Origin: Cohnella sp. AR92
Lineage (GTDB): Bacteria; Bacillota; Bacilli; Paenibacillales; Paenibacillaceae
NCBI RefSeq assembly: GCF_003990975.1
Contig: NZ_RZJR01000006.1
Location: 1 to 64,000 of the forward strand
DNA: 64,000 nt
Direction of reading: 5' to 3'
Made by a program: the position numbers and the translations under genes. Under the pieces are notes generated by a model that ran no database searches, was not told the DNA's origin, and saw only the letters and a list, made by a program, of their open reading frames with translations. Position 1 is the first letter of the stretch; each line of letters opens with the position of its first letter. Below, in pieces: positions 16,910 to 25,977 of this stretch.

Positions 16910-17686
16910 ATGAGCGTCATTCATCTGAATCACTTGACATTAAAGCGCGGTGCCAGAGAGATTCTCCGCGGCGTCGATCTGAACGTGCAGGAAGGCGAGC
17001 ATTGGGTTCTGCTGGGCCGGAACGGCTGCGGCAAGACGACGATGCTGGAGATGATTAACGGGTATCTGTTCCCGACGACGGGGACGGTCGATGTGCTGGG
17101 GTATCGCTACGGCACCGTCGATCTGCGCGAAGTCCGCAAGGAGATCGGTTACATAGGGGCTTCCCTGATCGAGAAATTCACGCTGAGGGATCCCGTCTGG
17201 GAGATCGTGGTCGGCGGCTTGAACGCTTATCTGAGGATCTACGAGGAAGTGCCGCAGGAGGCGCGCGACAAGGCGTTCCATGAGCTGGAGAGAATCGGCT
17301 TCGCCCACATGGCTCATCAGCCGTTCGGCACGCTGTCCCAAGGGGAACGGAAGAAGGTGCTGCTCGCCCGGACGATGATGGCCGATCCGAAGCTGCTCAT
17401 TCTCGATGAGCCGTGCGCGGGGCTGGATCTGTTCGAACGGGAGAAGTTCTTGGCGGCGCTTGAGGATTTGACCTCGAGGAAAATGTCCATGCTGTACGTA
17501 ACGCACCATATCGAGGAGATCGTTCCTTTGTTTACGCATGTGGCGCTTATGGCGGATGGACAGATCGTCGCCGCCGGCGCGAAGAAGGAAGTATTGACGC
17601 CGGAGCGGCTGCGCTCGGCGTACGATGTGAACATCCAGGTCCAATGGCATCAGGAGCGGCCTTGGATCCGGGTCGAGAAGGGATAA
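16910..17686 (+). CDS. Stand-alone ABC transporter ATPase (YlmA-like)
   Basis: A 258-residue ABC ATPase with Walker A GRNGCGKTT (about 37-45), signature LSQGERKK, Walker B LLILDEPCAGLD and the switch His in TLYVTHH-type sequence (YVTHHIEEI). No permease gene is adjacent. The sequence style resembles Bacillus YlmA. It is 7 bp upstream of the methyltransferase gene. The substrate and membrane partner are unknown; a regulatory rather than transport role cannot be excluded. Confidence 0.88.
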   Translation: MSVIHLNHLTLKRGAREILRGVDLNVQEGEHWVLLGRNGCGKTTMLEMINGYLFPTTGTVDVLGYRYGTVDLREVRKEIGYIGASLIEKFTLRDPVWEIVVGGLNAYLRIYEEVPQEARDKAFHELERIGFAHMAHQPFGTLSQGERKKVLLARTMMADPKLLILDEPCAGLDLFEREKFLAALEDLTSRKMSMLYVTHHIEEIVPLFTHVALMADGQIVAAGAKKEVLTPERLRSAYDVNIQVQWHQERPWIRVEKG

Positions 17687-17693
17687 TAGAAGA

Positions 17694-18719
17694 ATGGCTG
17701 ATTTTATCGCAACGGCGAACCCGGGGTTCGCCCCGTTCGCCATGGAGGAGCTGAGACGCAGCTTCTCCGGGATCCAACAATCGGGACTTGCTCCGGGTGA
17801 GACGTTCAAGGTGTCGTCCGGTCCGCTGCCGGGAAGCGAGTGGATCGAACTCCTGAAGAAGAAGGAGCCGATCTTCCTGCGGCATGTATTCCCGGTCGAT
17901 CAGGAGACCGAGCTCACCGGTTCTCCGGAGGAGACGGCAGCCGCGCTCGTTCGTTTCGCTTCTGCCCATGCGGACAAGCTAAAGGGAACGACGGTCGCGG
18001 TTCAGGTTCGCAAGTCCCAGGACAGCCCGTTCCCGTTCTCGAGCGCGGAGGGCAGGGACGCGGTGGCGCCGACGCTGCGCGAGCTCGGCGCCGAAGTGGC
18101 GGCCCGGGACACGAAGTGGATCCTGTCGGTTTACGCCGCCAAGAAATCCTTGTTCATGGGACTGTCCCGTCCCGAAGACAATCTGTCGGACTGGCCGGGC
18201 GGAGCCGTGCGGTTTCGTCGCGAGGAGGGACTCATCTCCCGCGCGGCGTTTAAGCTGCTGGAAGCGGAGAAAGCGTTCAATCTGCCGCTGAAGAGCTTCG
18301 TGAACGCGCTGGATCTAGGAGCTGCCCCGGGGGGCTGGACATCGGTGCTGCTCGACAGGGGAGTGAAGGTCACGGCCGTCGATCCGGCCGAGATGGACGA
18401 ATCGCTTCTGCTGAATCCGCACCTTCGGCATATTCGCAAGAACGCCGCCGAGGTGAGCTTCGCGCCGGGCTCCTTCGACTTGCTCGTCTGCGACATGAGC
18501 TGGGACCCGCATCACACGTGCCGGATCGTCTCGGAGCTGGCTCCGGCGCTATCGGCCGGAGCGTCCGGGATCATAACGCTGAAGCTCATGTACCGCAAGC
18601 CGATGCACACGATCCAGGACCTGCTGCAGGAATACAAGAAGCACTTCGAGATCCGCAAGGTGAAGCAGTTGTTTCATAACCGCGAAGAGGTTACAATATG
18701 GGTAAAGCGTCGGCCGTAA
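17694..18719 (+). CDS. FtsJ/RlmM-like SAM-dependent RNA methyltransferase
   Basis: The 341-residue protein pairs an N-terminal THUMP-like region (about 1-160, ending VYAAKKSLFMGLS) with a C-terminal FtsJ-type Rossmann methyltransferase: SRAAFKLLEAE (catalytic Lys), DLGAAPGGWTSVL (SAM site), VTAVDPAEMD, LLVCDMSWDP (catalytic Asp) and ITLKLMYRKP (catalytic Lys). RlmM methylates C2498 of 23S rRNA in Escherichia coli; the target here is unknown. A strong terminator follows. Confidence 0.87.
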   Translation: MADFIATANPGFAPFAMEELRRSFSGIQQSGLAPGETFKVSSGPLPGSEWIELLKKKEPIFLRHVFPVDQETELTGSPEETAAALVRFASAHADKLKGTTVAVQVRKSQDSPFPFSSAEGRDAVAPTLRELGAEVAARDTKWILSVYAAKKSLFMGLSRPEDNLSDWPGGAVRFRREEGLISRAAFKLLEAEKAFNLPLKSFVNALDLGAAPGGWTSVLLDRGVKVTAVDPAEMDESLLLNPHLRHIRKNAAEVSFAPGSFDLLVCDMSWDPHHTCRIVSELAPALSAGASGIITLKLMYRKPMHTIQDLLQEYKKHFEIRKVKQLFHNREEVTIWVKRRP

Positions 18720-18739
18720 CGCCGACTTCGGGAAAGCAT

Positions 18740-18793
18740 CCCGCGATGGAAGTGGAGCTCAATACGGCTCCGCTTCCGACGCGGGATTTTTTT
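18740..18793 (+). terminator. Terminator after the FtsJ-type methyltransferase gene
   Basis: CCCGCG (18740-18745) and CGCGGG (18780-18785) close a long stem with inner pairs GGAAG/CTTCC and GGAGC/GCTCC, followed by seven T. It separates the upstream operon from the kinase gene and argues against a kinase start at 18698. Confidence 0.9.
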
Positions 18794-18868
18794 GTTGCAG
18801 ACATAAACCGGGAGCAGGCTACGAATGGTATGAATGAGTTCTGCTCTTCGCGGAGAGGATGGGCGCCA

Positions 18869-20518
18869 ATGGGACCGAAGCAATCGATTGACGGACTCCC
18901 GAAGACGGGAGAGCTGTTCGCGGGAAGGTATCGCATGCGGGCGAAGATCGGACAGGGCGGGATGGGCAGCGTGCTGCTCGCGGAGGATGAGCGCCTTGGC
19001 GGCAAGCTAAGAGCTCTTAAGTTCACCTCGAACCCGAGAGAGGAAGAGGAGCGCGGAGACGAAGGTTTTATTGCCGAAGCCACCCTTCTCAGCCAGCTGC
19101 AGCATCCGAACCTTCCTCAGATCGTCGATTATTACGGGCCTGCCGGTACAACTCCGCCCTGCATCGTAATGGACTATATCGCGGGAGAATCGCTGGCTTC
19201 GCGCTGGCTTCATCATGGCATGCGCTTGCCCTATCGCGAGATTCTGAACGCGATGCTCCAGCTATGCGATGCGCTTCGCTACCTTCATGCCCAGAGGCCG
19301 CCGGTCGTGTTCCGGGACTTGAAGCCGGCCAATGTCATGATCGATCATCAAGGTCGGGCGATCCTCGTCGACTTCGGCATTGCAAGAAGATATCGTCCGG
19401 AAGCGTCGGCGGATACGATGAGGCTGGGAACGCCGGGCTTCGCCGCGCCGGAACAGCTTCTGGGCGAGCAATCCGACGAACGAACCGACCTGTACGGGCT
19501 CGGCGCCCTTGTATACTATTTGCTGTCCGGAGGAGAGCTGGCTTCCCACGGCTACCGCGCGGAAGCCTGTTACCCTGACGTCCCCCGGCGGTTTCGGGAT
19601 TTGCTCGGAAGGCTGCTCGCCGCGAAGCCTTCCGATCGGCCCGGCAGCGCCCAAGCCCTTTATGATGAGCTCGAGCGGCATTCGTCAGCCCCGGACTCGG
19701 AAGCGGCCATGAACCGACGGGCGGCGAGAGGACGAGAATCGAGCGGACGTGCCGTTGGTCCGGGTACTCGAATCATTGCCGTCCTGTCCGCTTATCCCGG
19801 TGCCGGTGCGACCTATTTCTCCTTGCTTCTCTCGTGGAGATTGGCGGCGCTGGGAGCCCCGCATTCTCTCGTGGAATGCCCGGGCGGCGAGCCCGAATTG
19901 TTCTCCTGGCTCGACGGCGAGCGGCGAATGCCAAGCCGTTCCGTCTTCTGCGATCCTTCCGGGATGCTCCCCATTGCGCCAGCCTGGAAGAGAGGGACGG
20001 CCCGCTACTATCCGCTTCATCCGGAGGATGGCTCGCGAAGACAGCCCGAAGGAGCCTTCGAAGGCTGGCTTCGCTCGCTCGAAGGACGCCTTGTCGTCTT
20101 GGACGTCTCCAGCCGATGGGAGCATCCCGCCGTAGAAGACTGGGTTGCCCGGCATGCGGACCGGCTTCTGTTCGTGGCGGATTCCCTTCCGCTGAAGTGG
20201 AGCGCTCGGCGTCAGAAAGCTTTGCTTCGGATAAGGCAGCTCGCCGGCAGCCGCGGGGCGGACACCGCCTGGATCGCGAATCGCGACATCCGTTTCCGCT
20301 ATCGGGAGGAGTGGCTCCGGATGCTACCGGAAGCTCCTCTGCTCGCGATCCCCGATGCTCCCTACTCGGATGTCTCTCCGATGCTCTGGAACGGAGAATT
20401 TCCCGCTGCGGACGCCCGCATCGCGGCATTGATCGACAGCTTCGCCAATCATCTCTGGGAGGATCGACCTATGCCGGAATGGCGATTCGCGCCTCCCTCC
20501 AAAGGTTGGCATCGATAG
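18869..20518 (+). CDS. Ser/Thr protein kinase fused to a MinD/CpaE-like domain
   Basis: Residues 15-280 form a Hanks-type kinase: GQGGMG loop (28-33), Lys51 in LRALKF, catalytic loop FRDLKPAN (Asp150), DFG (168-170) and an APEQ-type motif (FAAPEQLLGE). Residues about 300-530 look like a MinD/ParA/CpaE fold: IIAVLSAYPGAGATYFS replaces the P-loop and keeps GAGAT but lacks the signature lysines; LVVLDVSSRWEH and LLFVADSL occupy later strands. There are no membrane or PASTA segments. I chose ATG 18869 (behind GAGAGGATGGG) because a terminator lies between 18740 and 18793. The total is 549 residues. Role unknown. Confidence 0.82.
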   Translation: MGPKQSIDGLPKTGELFAGRYRMRAKIGQGGMGSVLLAEDERLGGKLRALKFTSNPREEEERGDEGFIAEATLLSQLQHPNLPQIVDYYGPAGTTPPCIVMDYIAGESLASRWLHHGMRLPYREILNAMLQLCDALRYLHAQRPPVVFRDLKPANVMIDHQGRAILVDFGIARRYRPEASADTMRLGTPGFAAPEQLLGEQSDERTDLYGLGALVYYLLSGGELASHGYRAEACYPDVPRRFRDLLGRLLAAKPSDRPGSAQALYDELERHSSAPDSEAAMNRRAARGRESSGRAVGPGTRIIAVLSAYPGAGATYFSLLLSWRLAALGAPHSLVECPGGEPELFSWLDGERRMPSRSVFCDPSGMLPIAPAWKRGTARYYPLHPEDGSRRQPEGAFEGWLRSLEGRLVVLDVSSRWEHPAVEDWVARHADRLLFVADSLPLKWSARRQKALLRIRQLAGSRGADTAWIANRDIRFRYREEWLRMLPEAPLLAIPDAPYSDVSPMLWNGEFPAADARIAALIDSFANHLWEDRPMPEWRFAPPSKGWHR

Positions 20519-20730
20519 AACTGGACAAGCATGTTAAAATGTAGATTAGAGTTCCTTTCCTTTCTAGGAACGGATGCTCATTTCTCGCACGCGACGCGGG
20601 GAATAGTGGGTCTAACCGATCAAACGGAATCCATCAGCTTCGAATCGCATGCAAGCAAGAACGCGAAGAGCCATATCGGAGTGTAGAACGCTTCGAATTC
20701 CGGAAGCAATCGAATACGATGAGGTGTATC

Positions 20731-21426
20731 ATGAGCGAGAATATATTGATTATCGAAGACGAAGACGGCATTGCCCGCATTCTTCAGCTTGAGCTGGAGC
20801 ACGAAGGCTATTCGGTGGAGCGGGCCAAGGACGGCCGGTCCGGCCTGGAGATGGCGATGGCGGGAGGCTGGGATCTCATGCTCCTGGACGTCATGCTCCC
20901 GGGACTTAACGGAATCGAGGTTCTCCGGCGCGTCCGGCAGAACGATACGGTCACGCCGATCATCCTGTTGACCGCGCGCGATACGGTTCCGGACAAGGTT
21001 AGCGGCTTCGAGCACGGAGCGAACGACTATGTCACGAAGCCTTTCGCCATGGAAGAGCTGCTGGCGCGGGTGAGAAACCTGCTGCGGATCTTCAAGGCTT
21101 CCCGCGAAGGAGAGACCGAAGACGTGCTGCGCATCGGCGATCTGACCATCGAGCTGATGACGCGCAAGGTGTTCCGCAAGGATCACTCGATCGATCTGAC
21201 GCCGCGGGAATTCGAGCTGCTGCTCTACCTGGCGCGGCATAAGAACGAAGAGAAGACCCGGGAGGAGATCCTCTCGGACGTGTGGGGCTACGAATACATC
21301 GGCGACACGAACGTGGTGGACGTCTATATCCGATACCTCCGGCAGAAAATGGACAAAGGCTACCGGCATAAGCTTCTGCATACCGTCAGAGGCGTCGGTT
21401 ACATGGTGAAGGAGCCCGATGCATGA
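20731..21426 (+). CDS. OmpR-family response regulator (ArlR/YkoG-like)
   Basis: The 231-residue protein has a receiver domain with acidic pocket IIEDEDG, phospho-acceptor Asp53 (LLDVMLPG), Thr in LLTARD and Lys in VTKPFA, then a winged-helix DNA-binding domain (LTPREFELLLYLARHKNE to RGVGYMVKEP). ATG 20731 sits 5 nt after GATGAGGTG; an ATG at 20719 overlaps that site. It overlaps the kinase gene by 4 bp (ATGA), so they are translationally coupled. Confidence 0.93.
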   Translation: MSENILIIEDEDGIARILQLELEHEGYSVERAKDGRSGLEMAMAGGWDLMLLDVMLPGLNGIEVLRRVRQNDTVTPIILLTARDTVPDKVSGFEHGANDYVTKPFAMEELLARVRNLLRIFKASREGETEDVLRIGDLTIELMTRKVFRKDHSIDLTPREFELLLYLARHKNEEKTREEILSDVWGYEYIGDTNVVDVYIRYLRQKMDKGYRHKLLHTVRGVGYMVKEPDA

Positions 21427-22784
21427 CGCTTCGCTCTCGGTTTACGCTATTTACCGTATTCTGGTTAATCTTTATTCTTATCCTCTATAACATCTTCGTC
21501 TACTTCTTCGTGATTCGGGTAACGACGCGCGGAGAGATGCAGATCATGGCGAACAAGACCGACCTGATCGTGGAGACGCTTCGCAAGAACCAGATGGAGG
21601 GGATCGAGGATCCCAAGCTGCTCAGCGACATGTACAACGCCAACGAGATGATGAGAATCGTCAACAAGGACATGGAAGTCGTCAACATCGTCGGCATCGA
21701 CAAAGAACTCAAATCCATTACTCCGGTCATCAGCAACGTGGTGCGCAACGAGACGGTTCGAATCAGCGGACAACGGGTTCTTATCTATTCGGAGCCCCTC
21801 TACTATCACGATCAGCTGTACGGGGTCGTGGAAGGCATTCGTCGGCTGACGGTGCTGGACAGCTACCTTCAGATTCTGGTCGGCGCCCTTAGCGTGACTA
21901 GCGTCGGAGCCGTCGTGTTCGCGATATTCGGCACCTATTGGTTCACGTCCCGGCTGACGGGCCCGATCGGCCAGATGGTGCAGACGATGAAGGAGATCGA
22001 CCGCAGCGGGAAGCTCCATCAGGTGAAGCTGGGGCGGGAAGAATCGATCGAGCTGCAGCAGCTCATCCGGGCGTTTAACCAGATGATCGACCGCCTGGAT
22101 CGGACAATCGAGAGGCAGAAGCAATTCGTTGCCGACGCATCCCATGAGCTGAAGACGCCGCTCACGGTCATCGGAAGCTATGCCGATATGCTTAAGCGTT
22201 GGGGCAAGGACAACAACGAGATCCGCGACGAGGCGATCGAGGCGATCGCGAACGAGACGGAGCGGCTGAAGAAGCTGACGCATTCGATGCTGACGCTGGC
22301 CGAAGCCGAGCAGGACGATTGGCTCCATATGGACCGGTTCAACGTAGTCGTTGTACTGAGAGAGCTTGCGAATATTCTCAGCACGACGTTCCAGCGGGAG
22401 ATCCGGGTGCATTCCTCGACCGCGAGCATCATGATGGTAGGAGATAAGGACAAGATTCGCCAGCTGGCTCAGATCCTCATCGACAACGCGCTGAAGTACA
22501 GCAAGGAGCCCGTCGATGTCCGAGTGAGGCCGGAGCGCAATCATGTCAAAGTGGAAGTAACCGATTACGGGATGGGCATTGCCGAGAGCGAGATCCCGTT
22601 CCTGTTCGAAAGATTCTATCGAGTGGACGAAGCGAGGCATCGGACGACCGGCGGCAGCGGGCTTGGCCTATCCATCGCCAAGAAGATCGTCGACGTGCAC
22701 GGCGGGCATGTGGAAGTGTTCAGCAAGATCGGCGTCGGCACGACGATCGTCATCCAATTCCCTCGCAACCTTCATCATAATTGA
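21423..22784 (+). CDS. Sensor histidine kinase (ArlS/YkoH-like)
   Basis: This 453-residue protein has two membrane segments (FTLFTVFWLIFILILYNIFVYFF and LVGALSVTSVGAVVFAIFGTYWF) around an extracytoplasmic sensor of about 125 residues, then a HAMP linker (RLTGPIGQMVQTMKEI), H-box ASHELKTPL (His241), N-box ILIDNALKYS, and G-boxes DYGMGIA and GGSGLGLSIAKKI. Architecture fits ArlS-type kinases. It pairs with the regulator encoded upstream. The signal is unknown. Confidence 0.93.
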   Translation: MTLRSRFTLFTVFWLIFILILYNIFVYFFVIRVTTRGEMQIMANKTDLIVETLRKNQMEGIEDPKLLSDMYNANEMMRIVNKDMEVVNIVGIDKELKSITPVISNVVRNETVRISGQRVLIYSEPLYYHDQLYGVVEGIRRLTVLDSYLQILVGALSVTSVGAVVFAIFGTYWFTSRLTGPIGQMVQTMKEIDRSGKLHQVKLGREESIELQQLIRAFNQMIDRLDRTIERQKQFVADASHELKTPLTVIGSYADMLKRWGKDNNEIRDEAIEAIANETERLKKLTHSMLTLAEAEQDDWLHMDRFNVVVVLRELANILSTTFQREIRVHSSTASIMMVGDKDKIRQLAQILIDNALKYSKEPVDVRVRPERNHVKVEVTDYGMGIAESEIPFLFERFYRVDEARHRTTGGSGLGLSIAKKIVDVHGGHVEVFSKIGVGTTIVIQFPRNLHHN

Positions 22785-22789
22785 AGCGA

Positions 22790-22825
22790 AGAGCCGGCTT
22801 TCCGTTCGACGGGAGGCCGGTTCTT
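22790..22825 (+). terminator. Possible terminator after the two-component genes
   Basis: GAGCCGGC (22791-22798) pairs with GCCGGTTC (22816-22823), with inner TCCGT/ACGGG-type pairing. The T-tract after it is poor, so confidence is moderate. Confidence 0.5.
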
Positions 22826-22901
22826 GTCGAATATAAAGACAATGGCGCTTGCTCCTGGGCTTCAACTCCTTATAATAAGGGAAAGAAAGGATGGATGACG
22901 G

Positions 22902-23759
22902 ATGAAAATGAGAGTGTCCGCCGTGCAGTTCGAGCTTCGGGATGTCGACAGCTTCGAACAGCTCGCCGAGCAAGTCACCCACTACGTTAGGAATGCTTCC
23001 GAATACGGAGCCAAGTTCGTGCTTTTTCCGGAGTTCATAACGACTCCTCTTCTTGCGATCGGGGATAAGACGGGGAAGGGACAACCGATCACGACCCTCC
23101 CGCAGCATACGGATCGCTATATCGAGCTCTTCTCAGGGCTGGCGGTCGAATACGGCATGTATCTGATCGGCGGAACCCATGTGACGCAATCGGGCGATCG
23201 TCTTCGCAACACGGCTTTTCTTTTTACGCCTCAAGGGCAGCGCCTAACGCAGGACAAGATTCATATCACGCCTTCCGAGAGGGAGGAATGGAACGTAACC
23301 GGCGGAGATGGCGTCGAGGTATTCGACACGGAATACGGCCGAATCGCCGTGCTTACCTGCTACGATATCGAGTTCCCGGAGATCGTCCGCATGGTTAGGG
23401 CGAAGGGGGCGGACGTCATCTTCTGCCCGTCCTGCACCGACGACCGGCATGGCTTCTACCGCGTGCGCTACTGCTGCCATGCGCGCGCCGTCGAGAACCA
23501 GGTGTACATCGTGACGACGGGAACGGTCGGCTCGCTTCGCAAGGTCGATTTTATGAGGGCCAATTACGGCCAAGCCGCCGTTATTACCCCGAACGATATC
23601 CCGTTCCCTCCTCGCGGCATTCTCTGCGAAGGCGAGATCAACGAAGACATGCTGATTACGGCCGATCTGGATCTGTCGCTGCTGGACGATGTGCGCAAGG
23701 CCGGCTCGGTCACGACTTGGCGCGACCGCCGCACCGACCTGTATCCGGATTGGGCCTGA
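22902..23759 (+). CDS. Nitrilase-superfamily carbon-nitrogen hydrolase
   Basis: The 285-residue enzyme has the nitrilase triad: Glu44 in LFPEF, Lys119 in TQDKIH and Cys153 in LTCYDIEFPE. It hydrolyses a C-N bond, but the substrate is unknown. The next gene, 21 bp downstream, is a GNAT; in many bacteria I recall these two domains fused in one protein (GNAT plus carbon-nitrogen hydrolase), so they probably act together. ATG 22902 follows AAGGATGG. Confidence 0.9.
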   Translation: MKMRVSAVQFELRDVDSFEQLAEQVTHYVRNASEYGAKFVLFPEFITTPLLAIGDKTGKGQPITTLPQHTDRYIELFSGLAVEYGMYLIGGTHVTQSGDRLRNTAFLFTPQGQRLTQDKIHITPSEREEWNVTGGDGVEVFDTEYGRIAVLTCYDIEFPEIVRMVRAKGADVIFCPSCTDDRHGFYRVRYCCHARAVENQVYIVTTGTVGSLRKVDFMRANYGQAAVITPNDIPFPPRGILCEGEINEDMLITADLDLSLLDDVRKAGSVTTWRDRRTDLYPDWA

Positions 23760-23780
23760 TCGCCGAAGGGAGAGCTCGGC

Positions 23781-24470
23781 ATGTTCAAGCAATGGATGGC
23801 GTACGACGGACAGCGCTTCGTTCCGGCCGTGATCCGCAACTATAACGAAAGCGACTTCGCCGGGCTGATCGACGTGCAGGCGCTGAGCTTTCCGCCTCCG
23901 TTCCCGTCGGAGCTATGGTGGAACGAGGAGCAGCTAAGCGAGCATGTGTCGCGATTCCCGGAAGGGGCGCTGTGCGTGGAGATGGAAGGACGGATCGTCG
24001 GTTCGATGACCGCGCTTCGCCGCACGTTCCGGGAAGGCGATCGCCACGATTGGGCTTCCGTTACGGATAACGGCTACATTCGCAACCATGAACCGGACGG
24101 AGACACGCTCTACGTGGTCGATATCTGCGTCGCCCCTGCCTATCGCCGGTTCGGCCTCGGCAAGTGGCTGATGCAAGCCATGTACGAGACGGTCGTCCAT
24201 CTCGGCTGCGACCGGCTGCTAGGAGGCGGGCGGATGCCCGGCTATCAGAAGGCGGCGGCGGGCATGACTCCGGAAGAATACGTGAATCAGGTGAAGACGG
24301 GCGAGCGTACCGACCCGGTGCTGACCTTCCTGCTTCGCTGCGGAAGGATGCCCGTCGGCGTCGTGCGCGATTACTTGGAAGACGAGCAGTCCGGCAACAA
24401 TGCCGCGCTGATGGAATGGCGTAACCCTTTTGAGTCCCGTACATACCGAATAGAGAGAAGGAGCGAATAA
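23781..24470 (+). CDS. GNAT-family acetyltransferase, partner of the nitrilase
   Basis: The 229-residue protein has a GNAT fold with the acetyl-CoA motif VAPAYRRFGLGKWLMQAM (motif A, Arg/Gln-x-x-Gly-x-Gly type) and preceding strand TLYVVDICV. The C-terminal GGGRMPGYQKAAAGMTPEEYV matches what I remember from GNAT/nitrilase fusion proteins. ATG 23781 follows AGGGAG. The gene stops 2 bp before a second acetyltransferase-like gene. Confidence 0.85.
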   Translation: MFKQWMAYDGQRFVPAVIRNYNESDFAGLIDVQALSFPPPFPSELWWNEEQLSEHVSRFPEGALCVEMEGRIVGSMTALRRTFREGDRHDWASVTDNGYIRNHEPDGDTLYVVDICVAPAYRRFGLGKWLMQAMYETVVHLGCDRLLGGGRMPGYQKAAAGMTPEEYVNQVKTGERTDPVLTFLLRCGRMPVGVVRDYLEDEQSGNNAALMEWRNPFESRTYRIERRSE

Positions 24471-24472
24471 CG

Positions 24473-25156
24473 ATGACCCTGCAATATCACAAAATCGCCT
24501 CGATCGAGGACCCTTACTTCGCGAAGATGCATCATCTGATGGGAGAGGTTTTCCCGCCGGAAGAGGTGCTTGCTTACGAGCTCTGGAGAGAACCGCTGCT
24601 CGATCCGACCATTCAAGTGTTCGTCGCCATTCAGGAAGGCGAAGTCGTCGGCGCGACCGAATACCGTTACCGGCCCGAGCTTCAAGTGGCTATGACGGAC
24701 TTCACGATCATCGGAAGAGCGGGTCTCGGGATCGGCCGCTTCCTCCTGGTGGAGCGGGAGAAGCACCTAAAGCAGTTGGAGCGGGAATCGGGAACGGCCT
24801 CTCTCGGAATGTTCGCGGAGATCTACAATCCGGAGGCGGACGCGACGGCTTCCTTGTCCTTCGGTTCGGTTCAGCCGATGCATCCGTCCGTTCGGCGGGA
24901 AGTGCTGTCGCATGTCGGCTACAAGAAGCTGGACATTCCTTACGTTCATCCGAGCTGGGATCACGAAGGCAAAGCCGTGCAAGGGCTCGACTTCTGCTTC
25001 CGTCCGGCGGACGACAGCCTTGAGTCGCTGCCGGCGTCGCTGCCGGCGAGATTCCTGCGCTGGTACTATTCGGCGCTTCCGAATAAGCCGCGGGAGTGGG
25101 AAGAGATGATGGAGAGCCTCGAGAAGAAGGATAAGGTGGCCTTGCTGCCTTTGTAA
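24473..25156 (+). CDS. GNAT-like protein of unknown substrate
   Basis: The 227-residue protein has GNAT-like features: an N-terminal IEDPYFAKMHHLMGEVFPPEE, a strand VFVAIQEGEVVGATEYRY and an alpha/beta segment with GLGIGRFLLVEREKHLKQL in place of motif A. The C-terminal half contains HPSVRREVLSHVGYKKLDIPYVHPSW. It is 2 bp downstream of the GNAT gene with AAGGAG before ATG 24473, so it belongs to the nitrilase operon. Function is unassigned. Confidence 0.7.
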   Translation: MTLQYHKIASIEDPYFAKMHHLMGEVFPPEEVLAYELWREPLLDPTIQVFVAIQEGEVVGATEYRYRPELQVAMTDFTIIGRAGLGIGRFLLVEREKHLKQLERESGTASLGMFAEIYNPEADATASLSFGSVQPMHPSVRREVLSHVGYKKLDIPYVHPSWDHEGKAVQGLDFCFRPADDSLESLPASLPARFLRWYYSALPNKPREWEEMMESLEKKDKVALLPL

Positions 25157-25183
25157 AAGCTTAGCAGGATGGGAATGACACGG

Positions 25184-25957
25184 ATGAAAATTACTTTTCT
25201 AGGGAATGGAGATTCGCTCGGCACTCCGCGGGTCTATTGCGAATGCGGGGTCTGCGAGGAGGCTCGCGCCGGCGGCCGGAATGTTCGGCTCCGTCCGTCG
25301 GTGTGGCTGGAGTGCGAAGGGGAGGAGCCTATGCTCCTCGACTGCGGACCGGATTGGCGCCTGCAGATGGAGAAGCTCTCCGTGAAGAACGTCAGTCAAG
25401 GGCTGCTGACCCATGCTCACTTCGACCACATCGGCGGTCTGGTGGAATGGGCGGACGCCTGCCGCTGGCTGGATGCGACCGCGACGGTCCATACGCCTAA
25501 GGAAGTGATCAAGGAAGTGCTGGACCGCTTCCCGTGGATCGGTTCCCGGCTGAAGCTGACGGAGAACGACGGCGGCATTCGCTACGGGGGATGGACGATC
25601 GTTCCCTGGAGAGTCAATCACGGGAAGAACGGTTATTCCTACGCTTATCGGTTCGACCATTCCGCAAGCGGCAGAAGCTGGGTCTACTGCTCGGATTCGT
25701 TCGATATGAGCGTCGAGGAGAAAGCTCCTCTGATGGGAGTCGATCTCCTCGTACTGGGTACCAGCTATTACCGCGAGCCTTACGAACGGGAAACGCGATC
25801 TTTATACGATGTGGTCGAGGGGCTGGAGCTCGTCCGCGAAGCGGGGGTCGGGCAAGCCGTGTTCACGCACCTGTCTCACGATATCGACATGCGCATGGAT
25901 TACGGATTGCCTGCTAATGTCAGACTGGCGACCGAAGGGCTCGTCCTGACGATATAA
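25184..25957 (+). CDS. MBL-fold metallo-hydrolase (PhnP-like)
   Basis: The 257-residue protein has the metallo-beta-lactamase motif THAHFDH (residues 76-82; His77, His79, Asp81, His82), a following VNHGKNGYSYAYRF and SDSFDMS, and TSYYREP and FTHLSHD near the end. An N-terminal cysteine pair (CECGVC) recalls the zinc knuckle of PhnP-type phosphodiesterases. The start could be ATG 25169, 25175 or 25184; I use 25184 because MKITFLGNGD is the usual family start, with GGATGGGA about 9 nt upstream. Confidence 0.85.
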   Translation: MKITFLGNGDSLGTPRVYCECGVCEEARAGGRNVRLRPSVWLECEGEEPMLLDCGPDWRLQMEKLSVKNVSQGLLTHAHFDHIGGLVEWADACRWLDATATVHTPKEVIKEVLDRFPWIGSRLKLTENDGGIRYGGWTIVPWRVNHGKNGYSYAYRFDHSASGRSWVYCSDSFDMSVEEKAPLMGVDLLVLGTSYYREPYERETRSLYDVVEGLELVREAGVGQAVFTHLSHDIDMRMDYGLPANVRLATEGLVLTI

Positions 25958-25977
25958 GGAGGTTGCTGGCGGAGGAA

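Noticed and set aside
18698-18868. N-terminal extension of the kinase starting at 18698
   Set aside because: A strong terminator (18740-18793) lies inside it, and it overlaps the previous gene; the ATG at 18869 has a ribosome site.
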